A program made the position numbers and the translations under genes. A stretch of 5,018 nucleotides of DNA, from the NCBI GenBank assembly GCA_030670015.1, contig DAOVCM010000092.1:1-5018 (forward strand), in the 5' to 3' direction. Every line of letters begins with the position of its first letter. The first letter of the stretch is position 1. Shown piece after piece: positions 1 to 4,862 of the stretch. The stretch is from Candidatus Bathyarchaeota archaeon. Its GTDB lineage: Archaea; Thermoproteota; Bathyarchaeia; TCS64. The notes below the pieces were generated by a model. The model had not been told where the DNA came from and did no database searches. It worked only from the letters and a program-made list of their open reading frames with translations.

Positions 1-2
1 CA

Positions 3-35
3 ATTGCCTTAATGGACGAATTAGAGATCATATGA
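3..35 (+). CDS. possible 3' end of a plus-strand gene (partial)
   Basis: The first bases read in frame as IALMDELEII followed by TGA at 33-35, which could be the C-terminus of a gene entering from the left. It would converge on the minus-strand gene whose stop is at 66-68, leaving about 30 bases containing a pyrimidine-rich stretch (39-54) that could end transcription. Ten residues are too few to identify a family or to exclude chance, so this is only a possibility. Confidence 0.22.
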   Translation: MALMDELEII

Positions 36-65
36 GCCCCCTTTCCATTCTACCCGCTTATATCG

Positions 66-1154
66 TCAGCGGGACTCCCTCACAAGCGACACGAAGCTCA
101 TTATCACCGTCTGCCTCAACAGACCGACGATGTACATGCACGCCTCATGCGAGGACCCATCGGTGGTAGGCGTACACATGGCGCTGGCTCCGTCCGGTAT
201 GCCAACGTTCGCACAGTTGAGCAGTATCCTGTTGTGAGTATACTCGTCGTGCATCACCTCAGGTTTGTTCAGGATCTTAGCGAGACACGCTTCGATACCG
301 TAGCACGCCCAGTTGGATGAGTTGGCGGGGATGACGATGTCAGCTTTTGAAGCGGATACTATTCCCCCGCCACATGGGCATCCGCAATCAGCGCAGAACT
401 CGTGATACTTCCCCATAATATTCTCTATCGTGGCGAAACCGCACTCGTTTCCGTTGTCACCTGTGGCGATAGTGAGTATCCTCCTCTTGTTGGCGGCTTC
501 GAGGAGTTCGTTCCACCTCACGATCTCCTCGTCAGGGTCTCCGCTGTTCCTCGGTCCTCCTAGTGCGCCATGCCTTATACCCTTCTTGTTGCATGAGACG
601 GCTTCGACAGTGATGAGCGCCTTAGGCTCGAACTCATCCAAGATTCTCTCTGCCTCCTGTTCTGCGTGCTTCACCGACATCTCAGGCCATTTGTGGATCA
701 GGACGGTGTAAGGAGTCCAGATGCTCCCTCCCAGCTCTCCCTGGTCTGCTACAGGGATGAGCTGAGCGCCGATGCACGATTGCGGGATAGACCTCTCGAA
801 CTTCGTGTTCTCCCCATAATTCGCGAGAATAACGGGGATCGCGTTTAAACCCACGATCAAAGACCTTGCAAGGGCAGCTGAGCCTGGTGGGCCATCCATC
901 TCGTGGCTGTTCGTGACTATGAACACATAGTCCCCAGTTTTTACCTCATTTCTCAGTCTCTCGGCGGCTAATAGGGTCAAGGGCCTCCCGAACTTGGCTC
1001 GGGTCTCATCGTAAACCCGCATCCAAGAATACCTCGACTTTACAGGTCCCCCTCTTCCCTTCGTGATCACTGGCGCCGTTCCCGCTGGCGTCGTTACAAT
1101 CCTGTCGATGACGTCGCCGAACCCAACTAGCAGTCTCTCATCGAGATCAGTCAA
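66..1154 (-). CDS. DUF4392 / D-glutamate cyclase C-terminal-like protein
   Basis: The 362-residue product resembles the DUF4392 family, the domain that forms the C-terminal part of mammalian D-glutamate cyclase (D-glutamate to 5-oxo-D-proline). Visible family landmarks are EMDGPPG (residues 85-91, usually ETDGPPG), VEAVS (183-187), GDNGNECG (232-239, usually GDGGNEIG), SNWACYG (280-286, usually SNWGxYx) and a C-terminal TDGSSHEA (331-338). No signal peptide or membrane segment is evident, so it is probably cytoplasmic. A cysteine cluster CxxCxCxC at residues 254-261 is unusual and could bind metal. The start is TTG at 1154: a TGA lies three codons upstream, the first internal Met is residue 45, and a TATA-like box sits about 37 bases upstream. 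The family assignment is fairly firm. The enzymatic activity is inferred, since prokaryotic stand-alone members are largely uncharacterised. Confidence 0.85.
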   Translation of the reverse strand: MTDLDERLLVGFGDVIDRIVTTPAGTAPVITKGRGGPVKSRYSWMRVYDETRAKFGRPLTLLAAERLRNEVKTGDYVFIVTNSHEMDGPPGSAALARSLIVGLNAIPVILANYGENTKFERSIPQSCIGAQLIPVADQGELGGSIWTPYTVLIHKWPEMSVKHAEQEAERILDEFEPKALITVEAVSCNKKGIRHGALGGPRNSGDPDEEIVRWNELLEAANKRRILTIATGDNGNECGFATIENIMGKYHEFCADCGCPCGGGIVSASKADIVIPANSSNWACYGIEACLAKILNKPEVMHDEYTHNRILLNCANVGIPDGASAMCTPTTDGSSHEACMYIVGLLRQTVIMSFVSLVRESR

Positions 1155-1183
1155 GAACCTTCACGGCATATGGAGGTTGAGTG

Positions 1184-1202
1184 ACGATTATTAAATTATC
1201 GT
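1184..1202 (-). promoter_or_regulatory. promoter with imperfect palindrome upstream of the DUF4392 gene
   Basis: On the minus strand a TATA-like TTTAATAA (plus coordinates 1188-1195) lies about 37 bases before the TTG start at 1154, predicting a leader of roughly ten bases. The box sits inside ACGATTATTAAATTATCGT, a 19-base imperfect inverted repeat with 8 of 9 arm pairs matching. A transcription factor bound there would block or modulate TBP binding. The operator role is inferred from position and symmetry only. Confidence 0.4.
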
Positions 1203-1230
1203 GGACTGGAAATGGAGGCAGGGTTAAAAA

Positions 1231-1365
1231 ATGAGCCTAATTTTCTCTCTAATACAAGTGACAGGTTTGAGGATGAAAGTTCACGCTAGAACGTTGGAAG
1301 ATCCAGACGGTATAACAGAGCCTCAGAACCTTTCAACGACCATAATGAGTACATCCACATTCTAA
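1231..1365 (+). CDS. possible small ORF, 44 codons, unrecognised
   Basis: An ATG at 1231, six bases after an in-frame TAA at 1225-1227, opens a 44-residue frame ending in TAA at 1363-1365. It starts MSLIFSLIQV and contains a polar stretch MKVHARTLEDPDGITEPQNL. A GGAGG at 1214-1218 lies 12 bases before the ATG, rather far for a Shine-Dalgarno site. A second Met codon is at 1273. I recognise no family. It may be a genuine small gene, a decayed remnant or chance. The rest of 1155-1410 shows nothing else recognisable. Confidence 0.22.
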   Translation: MSLIFSLIQVTGLRMKVHARTLEDPDGITEPQNLSTTIMSTSTF

Positions 1366-1410
1366 CCTCCATTGTACAAGCTATCACTATCTGAGCCAGT
1401 GAGAGATAGG

Positions 1411-1417
1411 TTTTTAA
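1411..1417 (+). promoter_or_regulatory. TATA-like box for the UPF0147 gene
   Basis: TTTTTAA preceded by purine-rich GAGAGATAGG resembles an archaeal BRE/TATA pair. Transcription would start near 1437-1440, giving a leader of about 56 bases that contains the ribosome binding site. This contrasts with the near-leaderless promoters later in the window. Confidence 0.4.
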
Positions 1418-1483
1418 CCGTACCTCTTGGTTGTATTATCCAACATTAAACCTAGGCGGATTATCAAAGTATATGCGCCTAAA

Positions 1484-1489
1484 GGAGGT
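1484..1489 (+). promoter_or_regulatory. strong Shine-Dalgarno site deciding the UPF0147 start
   Basis: GGAGGT ends six bases before the ATG at 1496. This is the clearest Shine-Dalgarno match in the window and selects 1496 over the upstream extension of the frame. An ATG at 1491 is followed at once by TAA in another frame. Just upstream, TAGGCG (1453-1458) and CGCCTA (1476-1481) could pair as a small stem next to the site, but a 6-bp stem with a 17-base loop is weak evidence for control. Confidence 0.75.
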
Positions 1490-1495
1490 AATGTA

Positions 1496-1768
1496 ATGTC
1501 AAAAAAACAAGAAGCGTATATTCAAAAACTCAATCAAGCAATGGCCATCCTCAACCAGGTTGCCGAGGACAATACAACCCCGAGAAACATAAGGCGAACG
1601 GCTAAACAGGCTTCAGACATGCTCCAAGACGAGAGTCTAAGCCTCGCAGCGAGGGCAGCCAACGCTATCGATGTCCTCGACCAGATCTCTCAGGACCCAA
1701 ATATGCCGATGTACACCAGAACCAGGATCTGGAACGTCATCAGCGTCCTCGAGGGTATCAGGGATTAA
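1496..1768 (+). CDS. UPF0147 family protein
   Basis: This 90-residue, mostly helical, soluble protein matches the archaeal UPF0147 family. The pattern NQAMAILNQVAEDNTTPRNIRR (residues 10-31) is followed by a second similar unit, LDQISQDPNMPMYTRTRIWN (residues 62-81), so the protein is built from two related helical repeats with TPRN/MPMYTR-type turns. The length is normal for the family. The start was chosen because a strong Shine-Dalgarno site precedes it and the product begins MSKKQEAY; an upstream extension to 1427 would run through that site. The family is conserved in archaea but, as far as I know, has no established function. It appears to be a single gene with its own promoter and a C/T-rich end at 1792-1803. 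Confidence 0.92.
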   Translation: MSKKQEAYIQKLNQAMAILNQVAEDNTTPRNIRRTAKQASDMLQDESLSLAARAANAIDVLDQISQDPNMPMYTRTRIWNVISVLEGIRD

Positions 1769-1801
1769 TGCTATAAAGTCAGAAAACTTAAAACCCCCCT
1801 T

Positions 1802-1809
1802 TTCTATAT
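1802..1809 (+). promoter_or_regulatory. TATA-like box for the SPFH gene
   Basis: TTCTATAT is centred about 28 bases upstream of the ATG at 1834, the spacing expected if transcription starts at or just before the start codon. There is no Shine-Dalgarno match in the few bases between, so the transcript is probably leaderless or nearly so. The preceding C-then-T run (1793-1803) may also terminate the UPF0147 transcript. Confidence 0.5.
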
Positions 1810-1833
1810 CCCGCTCAGCAGGAAGTATGTAAA

Positions 1834-2778
1834 ATGGATAAGGGATACTTCGAAAGAACACCTAAGATCGAGGGGATCGGGGCTGTGGCCATTGTTATAA
1901 TCATAATCATCGGCGGTGTCCTCTTCTTCAGCGTTGGACGGGTCAGCGTAGGGTACATCGCCATCATCGTCGACCCCGCCTTCGGCACGATAAGCTCTAT
2001 CGGAGACGGGAACAACGCAAGGTACTTCATAAAGGCTCCTTAGGCAAGTGTCTTCAAGATCTATGTAGCCACTGACAGCGTCAACATGTGGAGCGAGCGA
2101 ACCGCCGCAGACGACTTCCCTGCAGTTGAGGCCCTTACGAAGGATGGGCTAAGGGTAGACATAGATATCACAGTGAGATGGAGGGTATCGCCCTCCAGCG
2201 TTGTCGAACTATTCAGGCGCTTTCCAGGCTTAGATTGGAGGGATCGGGCTATCATACCTATAATCCGAGAGGCCGTAAGGAACCTCATCGTTGACTTTAC
2301 GGCTATCGAGACTATTGAGAAGAGGGGGATCATAGGAACCATGCTGGTGCAGTCCCTCTCAGAGGCTTTCAGCGAGGAGGCATCCCTCGCAGGCGCCGTG
2401 CTCATCGACGGAGTAGACCTGAGAAAGATAGCGTTACCGGATACGTTTATCAGCGCGATCGAGAGCAAGCTTGCGGCTGAGCAGCTAGCCATAGCCGCTA
2501 ACTTTAACAGAACCCGTATACTTGTACTCGCTAATGCCACTGCGTCGTCTGAGATTATAAAAGCTGAAGGGATGGCGAAGTCTAGGATCATTATCGCGAA
2601 CGCCACGAGTGAAGCCATCGAGGTCATCGCCGCGTTGAATCCTGAGATAGACAAGGCAGAACTCACCAGACTATACCTTTACCTTGAGACCCTTAGAGAC
2701 ATCTCAGCATCTGGCAGAGGGACATTCATCATAGCACCGGGAGATTCAGGGAAGTACATAATACCCGTTCCCCCGTAG
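1834..2778 (+). CDS. SPFH/prohibitin-domain membrane protein, interrupted by in-frame TAG
   Basis: Read through the TAG, this is one 315-codon frame encoding a stomatin/prohibitin/flotillin-type (SPFH) protein. Residues 1-14 are charged, residues 15-32 form a hydrophobic anchor (GAVAIVIIIIIGGVLFF), and the SPFH domain begins at VSVGYIAIIVDP. Codon 70 (2041-2043) is TAG, between NARYFIKAP and ASVFKIYVATDSV. The domain then continues in the same frame, including TKDGLRVDIDITVRWRV (residues 102-118). A C-terminal amphipathic region follows, from FISAIESKLAAEQLAIAA (205-222) through ANATASSEI to LYLYLETLRDI, typical of the oligomerising helix. Such proteins form ring or cage assemblies on the membrane and often act as scaffolds for proteases or membrane microdomains. 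The usual residue at the TAG position is, from memory, tryptophan (KAPW), so one G-to-A change would explain it. If TAG is read as stop, two pieces result: 1834-2043 (69 aa with the anchor) and, with reinitiation at ATG 2086, 230 aa without anchor. The family call is firm; functionality is uncertain. Confidence 0.85.
2041..2043 (+). other. in-frame amber codon inside the SPFH gene
   Basis: This TAG is in the same frame as family-like sequence on both sides, with no frameshift and no missing segment visible. The possible explanations are an assembly or sequencing error, a recent nonsense mutation, suppression or readthrough, or a decoded amber codon such as pyrrolysine. Two other genes in the window (this one and TatD) appear to end at TAG, which argues against wholesale reassignment. 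Confidence 0.85.
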
Positions 2779-2800
2779 TCGAGGGCTCAATCCCTTGATT

Positions 2801-2808
2801 TTTATATA
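2801..2808 (+). promoter_or_regulatory. TATA-like box for the small membrane protein gene
   Basis: TTTATATA lies in the 48-base gap after the SPFH stop, about 23 bases (from its centre) before the TTG at 2827. It supports a leaderless start at or near that TTG and separate transcription from the SPFH gene, although co-transcription by read-through remains possible. Confidence 0.5.
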
Positions 2809-2826
2809 CGGGACATTATATTCTGA

Positions 2827-3162
2827 TTGGTAGCGGCTTTGTCCGTGAAGACCCTGTCAGCACCGTGGCTCATCCGCCTGAACTGGGACGAACTAGTAAC
2901 CATACTGGTGTGTCTCAGCCTCGACATCGTGGAGTACATCCTCCCTGTGTTGATGGTTCCTCTAGCAGGAGATGTCATAGACTTAGTAGGCGTCGTGTTC
3001 TGCGTCTTCTCCTTTGGCTGGCTAGGCCTCATATCCCTCTTCGAGGTTATCCCCGGGTTTGATGTACTGCCTATCTTCACAGTAACCTGGCTTGTATGGT
3101 ACATCTTGAAGAGGCGCAACTCCCGAATAAAGATTGAGAACGAGCTGGAAAGATGGCGGTGA
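2827..3162 (+). CDS. small membrane protein, three predicted helices
   Basis: The 111-residue product has a short N-terminal segment and about three hydrophobic stretches: residues 23-42 (LVTILVCLSLDIVEYILPVL), 48-72 (from GDVIDLVGVV) and 79-94 (DVLPIFTVTWLVWYIL). A basic tail, KRRNSRIKIENELERWR, is probably cytoplasmic by the positive-inside rule. Acidic residues near or within the helices (DIVEY, GDVIDLVG, FEVIPGFD) recur and may be functional. I recognise the general type from archaeal genomes but know no assigned function. It lies 48 bases after the SPFH gene on the same strand, so a partnership in the membrane is a reasonable inference. The start is uncertain: TTG 2827 follows a TGA directly and fits the TATA spacing, while TTG 2839 or GTG 2845 are alternatives. 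Confidence 0.72.
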   Translation: MVAALSVKTLSAPWLIRLNWDELVTILVCLSLDIVEYILPVLMVPLAGDVIDLVGVVFCVFSFGWLGLISLFEVIPGFDVLPIFTVTWLVWYILKRRNSRIKIENELERWR

Positions 3163-3190
3163 ACCCTAGCGGATGAATGTTCAAACTAAA

Positions 3191-3206
3191 AATGTTTTCC
3201 TCGTTT
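3191..3206 (+). terminator. T-rich stretch after the small membrane protein gene
   Basis: AATGTTTTCCTCGTTTTA, about 30 bases after the stop codon, has two T4 runs without a hairpin, as expected for archaeal transcription termination. The evidence is compositional only. Confidence 0.3.
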
Positions 3207-3214
3207 TAGCTAAC

Positions 3215-3233
3215 ATTATTGAACTTCAATAAT
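3215..3233 (+). promoter_or_regulatory. perfect 19-bp palindrome, candidate operator of the TatD gene
   Basis: ATTATTGAACTTCAATAAT is a perfect 9-bp inverted repeat around one central C (3224). It ends one base before a TATA-like CTTTAAT (3234-3240), which is followed by the TatD start region. Symmetry and placement over the BRE position suggest a binding site for a dimeric regulator. It could instead be a hairpin in a transcript from upstream, but the stem is AT-rich with a single-base loop, which is sterically poor. Confidence 0.5.
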
Positions 3234-3240
3234 CTTTAAT
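3234..3240 (+). promoter_or_regulatory. TATA-like box for the TatD gene
   Basis: CTTTAAT is centred near 3237. Start codons GTG 3255, TTG 3258 and TTG 3267 lie 18 to 30 bases downstream, so a leaderless transcript would favour 3258 or 3267 over the longest frame. Confidence 0.35.
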
Positions 3241-3254
3241 TTCTACCTCTGAAA

Positions 3255-4034
3255 GTGTTGAGCGGATTGAGAAGTTTAAGGAGGCTCATAGACACACACG
3301 CCCACCTCAGCGACCTAGAGGATATGGACGGAGTCATGAAACGGGCTAATGAGACTGGGGTGGACGCCGTCATCGCTGTCAGCACCAACCTCCGAACCTG
3401 CAAGGCAACGTTGCTGTGGGCAGAGAACTTTCCCGGATATGTTTACCCTGCACTGGGCATTCACCCAACTGAACAGACCCAGGAAGATATTCCCGTAACA
3501 TTACAGTTCATTGAAGAAAAACTGGACGAGTGTGTAGCCGTGGGCGAAATAGGCCTCGACTACTGGAACAGAAAGGCACGGAAGAGCAAGGAAATTCAGG
3601 AGAGACAGCGTCAACTCTACGTCGAACAGCTTCAGATAGCGAAGGAACATGGGCTACCGGCATCAGTCCACGGACGTGGTTCCTGGCAGGACGCTCTCCA
3701 CCTCGCCCGACGGAGCGGACCTGACAGGGTCGTTTTCCATTGGTTCAGTGGCCCCCTGGACGTTCTAAGGGAGCTCATTGACTCAGGCTACCACATCTCA
3801 GCGACGCCTGCAGCGGAGTTTAGCAAGAACCACAGAGCTGCCTTAACTGTAGCGCCTTTAGAAAGGATCGTTATCGAGACCGATGCCCCGATAAATCCCC
3901 GAAATCGTAACAGACCATCAGAGCCTTCGAATTTGCTAACTGCATTGAAGGCCCTCGCTGAGCTGAAAGATACCTCAGAAGATGAAGTTGCCAAGGTTAC
4001 AACGAAAAACGCTGAAGAGCTGTTCTCTATTTAG
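3255..4034 (+). CDS. TatD-family metal-dependent hydrolase (putative deoxyribonuclease)
   Basis: This TIM-barrel amidohydrolase-superfamily protein belongs to the TatD DNase family, whose members hydrolyse DNA phosphodiesters using two divalent metal ions. All expected ligands are visible in the 259-residue product: H15 and H17 in LIDTHAHL, E98 in VGEIGLDYW, H139 in ASVHGRG, H162 in VFHWFSG, and D210 in IVIETDAP. The length is near the family norm of about 260. TatD proteins normally begin only a few residues before the IDxHxH motif, so TTG at 3267 (MRSLRRLIDTHAHL) is a good alternative to GTG 3255. The product is probably cytoplasmic. It stands alone with its own promoter and palindrome, and a T run at 4047-4051 follows its TAG stop. 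The exact substrate (DNA repair, RNA processing or other) cannot be read from the sequence. Confidence 0.93.
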   Translation: MLSGLRSLRRLIDTHAHLSDLEDMDGVMKRANETGVDAVIAVSTNLRTCKATLLWAENFPGYVYPALGIHPTEQTQEDIPVTLQFIEEKLDECVAVGEIGLDYWNRKARKSKEIQERQRQLYVEQLQIAKEHGLPASVHGRGSWQDALHLARRSGPDRVVFHWFSGPLDVLRELIDSGYHISATPAAEFSKNHRAALTVAPLERIVIETDAPINPRNRNRPSEPSNLLTALKALAELKDTSEDEVAKVTTKNAEELFSI

Positions 4035-4040
4035 ATCATG

Positions 4041-4054
4041 ATAATATTTTTAAT
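4041..4054 (+). terminator. T-rich terminator-like stretch after TatD
   Basis: ATAATATTTTTAAT starts six bases after the TatD stop and contains a T5 run, consistent with archaeal hairpin-independent termination. The same AT-rich stretch could serve as a promoter element for what follows; the sequence does not decide. Confidence 0.3.
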
Positions 4055-4206
4055 ATGGTGGATCTCGCCTTCCCCGCCAGGTTCTAAGAAGTGGGTTGGG
4101 GTCGAGTCTGTGGTTATTTTAGTGTTCAGATGCTTGTATGCAGATTCTCAAACAATAGGGAACGAACGAAACCGATAAGTCTCTACTTCGCCAATATTAT
4201 CAATAG

Positions 4207-4405
4207 ATGTATCCGAATACCACGGTCAAATACGTCGAAGGGTCGACATCGCTCAGAGATTTCATAAAAGTCTTGGTAAAGACATCTTTACCCTTACAAT
4301 ATGAGGGTTATTGGGGTCCTAGTGAACAACAAGCGTTTATTGCCTTCCGCCAAGCTGAAACTTGGTGATAAAGTCATCATCTTTCCTGTCATATGTGGTG
4401 GATGA
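4207..4405 (+). pseudogene. ubiquitin-like ThiS/MoaD/SAMP-type protein split over two frames
   Basis: Two overlapping frames together resemble a small beta-grasp sulfur carrier. Frame A, from ATG 4207, reads MYPNTTVKYVEGSTSLRDFIKVLV, matching the family's second strand, the Gly-Ser-Thr turn and the first helix; taken alone it is a 53-codon ORF ending at TGA 4366-4368. Frame B, offset by one base and with its own ATG at 4301, reads MRVIGVLVNNKRLL then KLGDKVIIFPVICGG before TGA at 4403-4405. It matches the C-terminal half (VxVNxxxxP, GDxVxIxPxxxGG) and ends in the diagnostic Gly-Gly that is adenylated by E1-like enzymes. Joining the frames by skipping one base near 4300 gives 65 residues, normal for ThiS-like proteins. 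The first beta strand looks short, and a TAG directly precedes the ATG. It may be a pseudogene, a sequencing error or a frameshifted gene. No E1-like, molybdopterin or thiamine gene is in the window. Confidence 0.55.
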
Positions 4406-4554
4406 AGTACCACAAAGCTCCAAAGATGCTTAAAATCTATTCCCTATAAGTTTATTAAAAAATGCAATTATCCTATTTTAAGACCTTTAAAAGAGGTTTG
4501 ACAAGCCTTTCATAGGGGTTTGATGGAGATACTATTGTTTCTGAACAGAGTTAA
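4406..4554. other. AT-rich intergenic stretch, no gene seen
   Basis: This stretch lies between the ubiquitin-like remnant and the promoter of the next gene. It contains A/T-rich runs (for example TTTATTAAAAAATG at 4449-4462) and a loosely repeated motif, GAGGTTTGA (4493-4501) and GGGGTTTGA (4515-4523). I find no convincing ORF, RNA gene or strong hairpin. It may hold decayed sequence or unrecognised regulatory DNA. Confidence 0.4.
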
Positions 4555-4568
4555 CGAAAGTTTTATGT
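4555..4568 (+). promoter_or_regulatory. BRE/TATA-like promoter for the 78-residue gene
   Basis: CGAAAG followed by TTTTATGT resembles an archaeal BRE plus TATA box. The expected transcription start near 4588-4590 gives a leader of about ten bases before ATG 4599, and no Shine-Dalgarno site is present. Confidence 0.45.
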
Positions 4569-4598
4569 CAATGTATAGAGTAAAGATTTCCTACGACT

Positions 4599-4835
4599 AT
4601 GGATAGTAAAAAAGAAATGCAGAATATCCAGATGGATTTGGTTGAACTGAGTTATAGAAATTTGGTTACCTTCTATGCGTCGGAGCTGCGCATGATATTT
4701 AATGGCATTCCTCCAGAGGACGTTTTAGGATTCTGTGTTCGTCGTAAGTTCAGGAGGTTAGGCGTGTTCAAGAAGTATCGAGGTTCAAATGAGCTTTCCG
4801 ATAAGGCTTTGACGATCCTGAAGAGAATTGAATAA
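4599..4835 (+). CDS. small basic hypothetical protein, possible DNA-binding fold
   Basis: I do not recognise a family for this 78-residue protein. The N-terminal half (residues 1-35) looks helical. The C-terminal half is basic and ends in a pattern (RRKFRRLGVFKKYRGSNELS, residues 48-67, then DKALTILKRIE) reminiscent of the recognition helix, wing and last helix of winged-helix proteins, where a line like LGVFKKYRG..ELSDKA resembles LGLLKRxxxxxYxLTxxG. The DNA-binding idea is an inference from this resemblance only. The ATG at 4599 is the first Met after an in-frame TAA at 4581 and fits the TATA spacing. The gene sits alone in an AT-rich stretch between the ubiquitin-like remnant and a converging minus-strand gene 27 bases away. 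Confidence 0.6.
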   Translation: MDSKKEMQNIQMDLVELSYRNLVTFYASELRMIFNGIPPEDVLGFCVRRKFRRLGVFKKYRGSNELSDKALTILKRIE

Positions 4836-4862
4836 TCCTTGTGCACACCTGTAGGAGATGTT

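Noticed and set aside
430..848. Plus-strand open frames opposite the DUF4392 gene
   Set aside because: They are antisense to a gene with clear family motifs, and their composition is typical of shadow frames.
1427..1495. N-terminal extension of the UPF0147 frame
   Set aside because: It would run through the strong Shine-Dalgarno site, and the family's usual length matches the start at 1496.
2061..2666. Long minus-strand open frame of 201 codons
   Set aside because: It lies entirely antisense to the SPFH domain, is rich in Ser/Ala/Met/Leu as mirror frames are, and matches no family.
2086..2778. SPFH gene starting at ATG 2086 as a complete independent gene
   Set aside because: It would lack the membrane anchor and the beginning of the SPFH domain, which are encoded in the same frame just upstream. 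There is no Shine-Dalgarno site or TATA box at the right distance.
2802..3119. Minus-strand open frame of 105 codons
   Set aside because: It is antisense to the small membrane protein, whose hydrophobic pattern and TATA box are more convincing.
1834..4034. Genome-wide reassignment of TAG as a sense codon
   Set aside because: TAG at 2776 comes at a natural C-terminus and is followed by a promoter. TAG at 4032 follows the usual TatD C-terminus (AEELFSI). Reading through would add 15 and 47 non-family residues respectively.
4520..4544. Possible C/D box sRNA (TTGATGG followed by CTGA)
   Set aside because: The C box is imperfect, the two boxes are only about 15 bases apart, and no C'/D' pair is seen.
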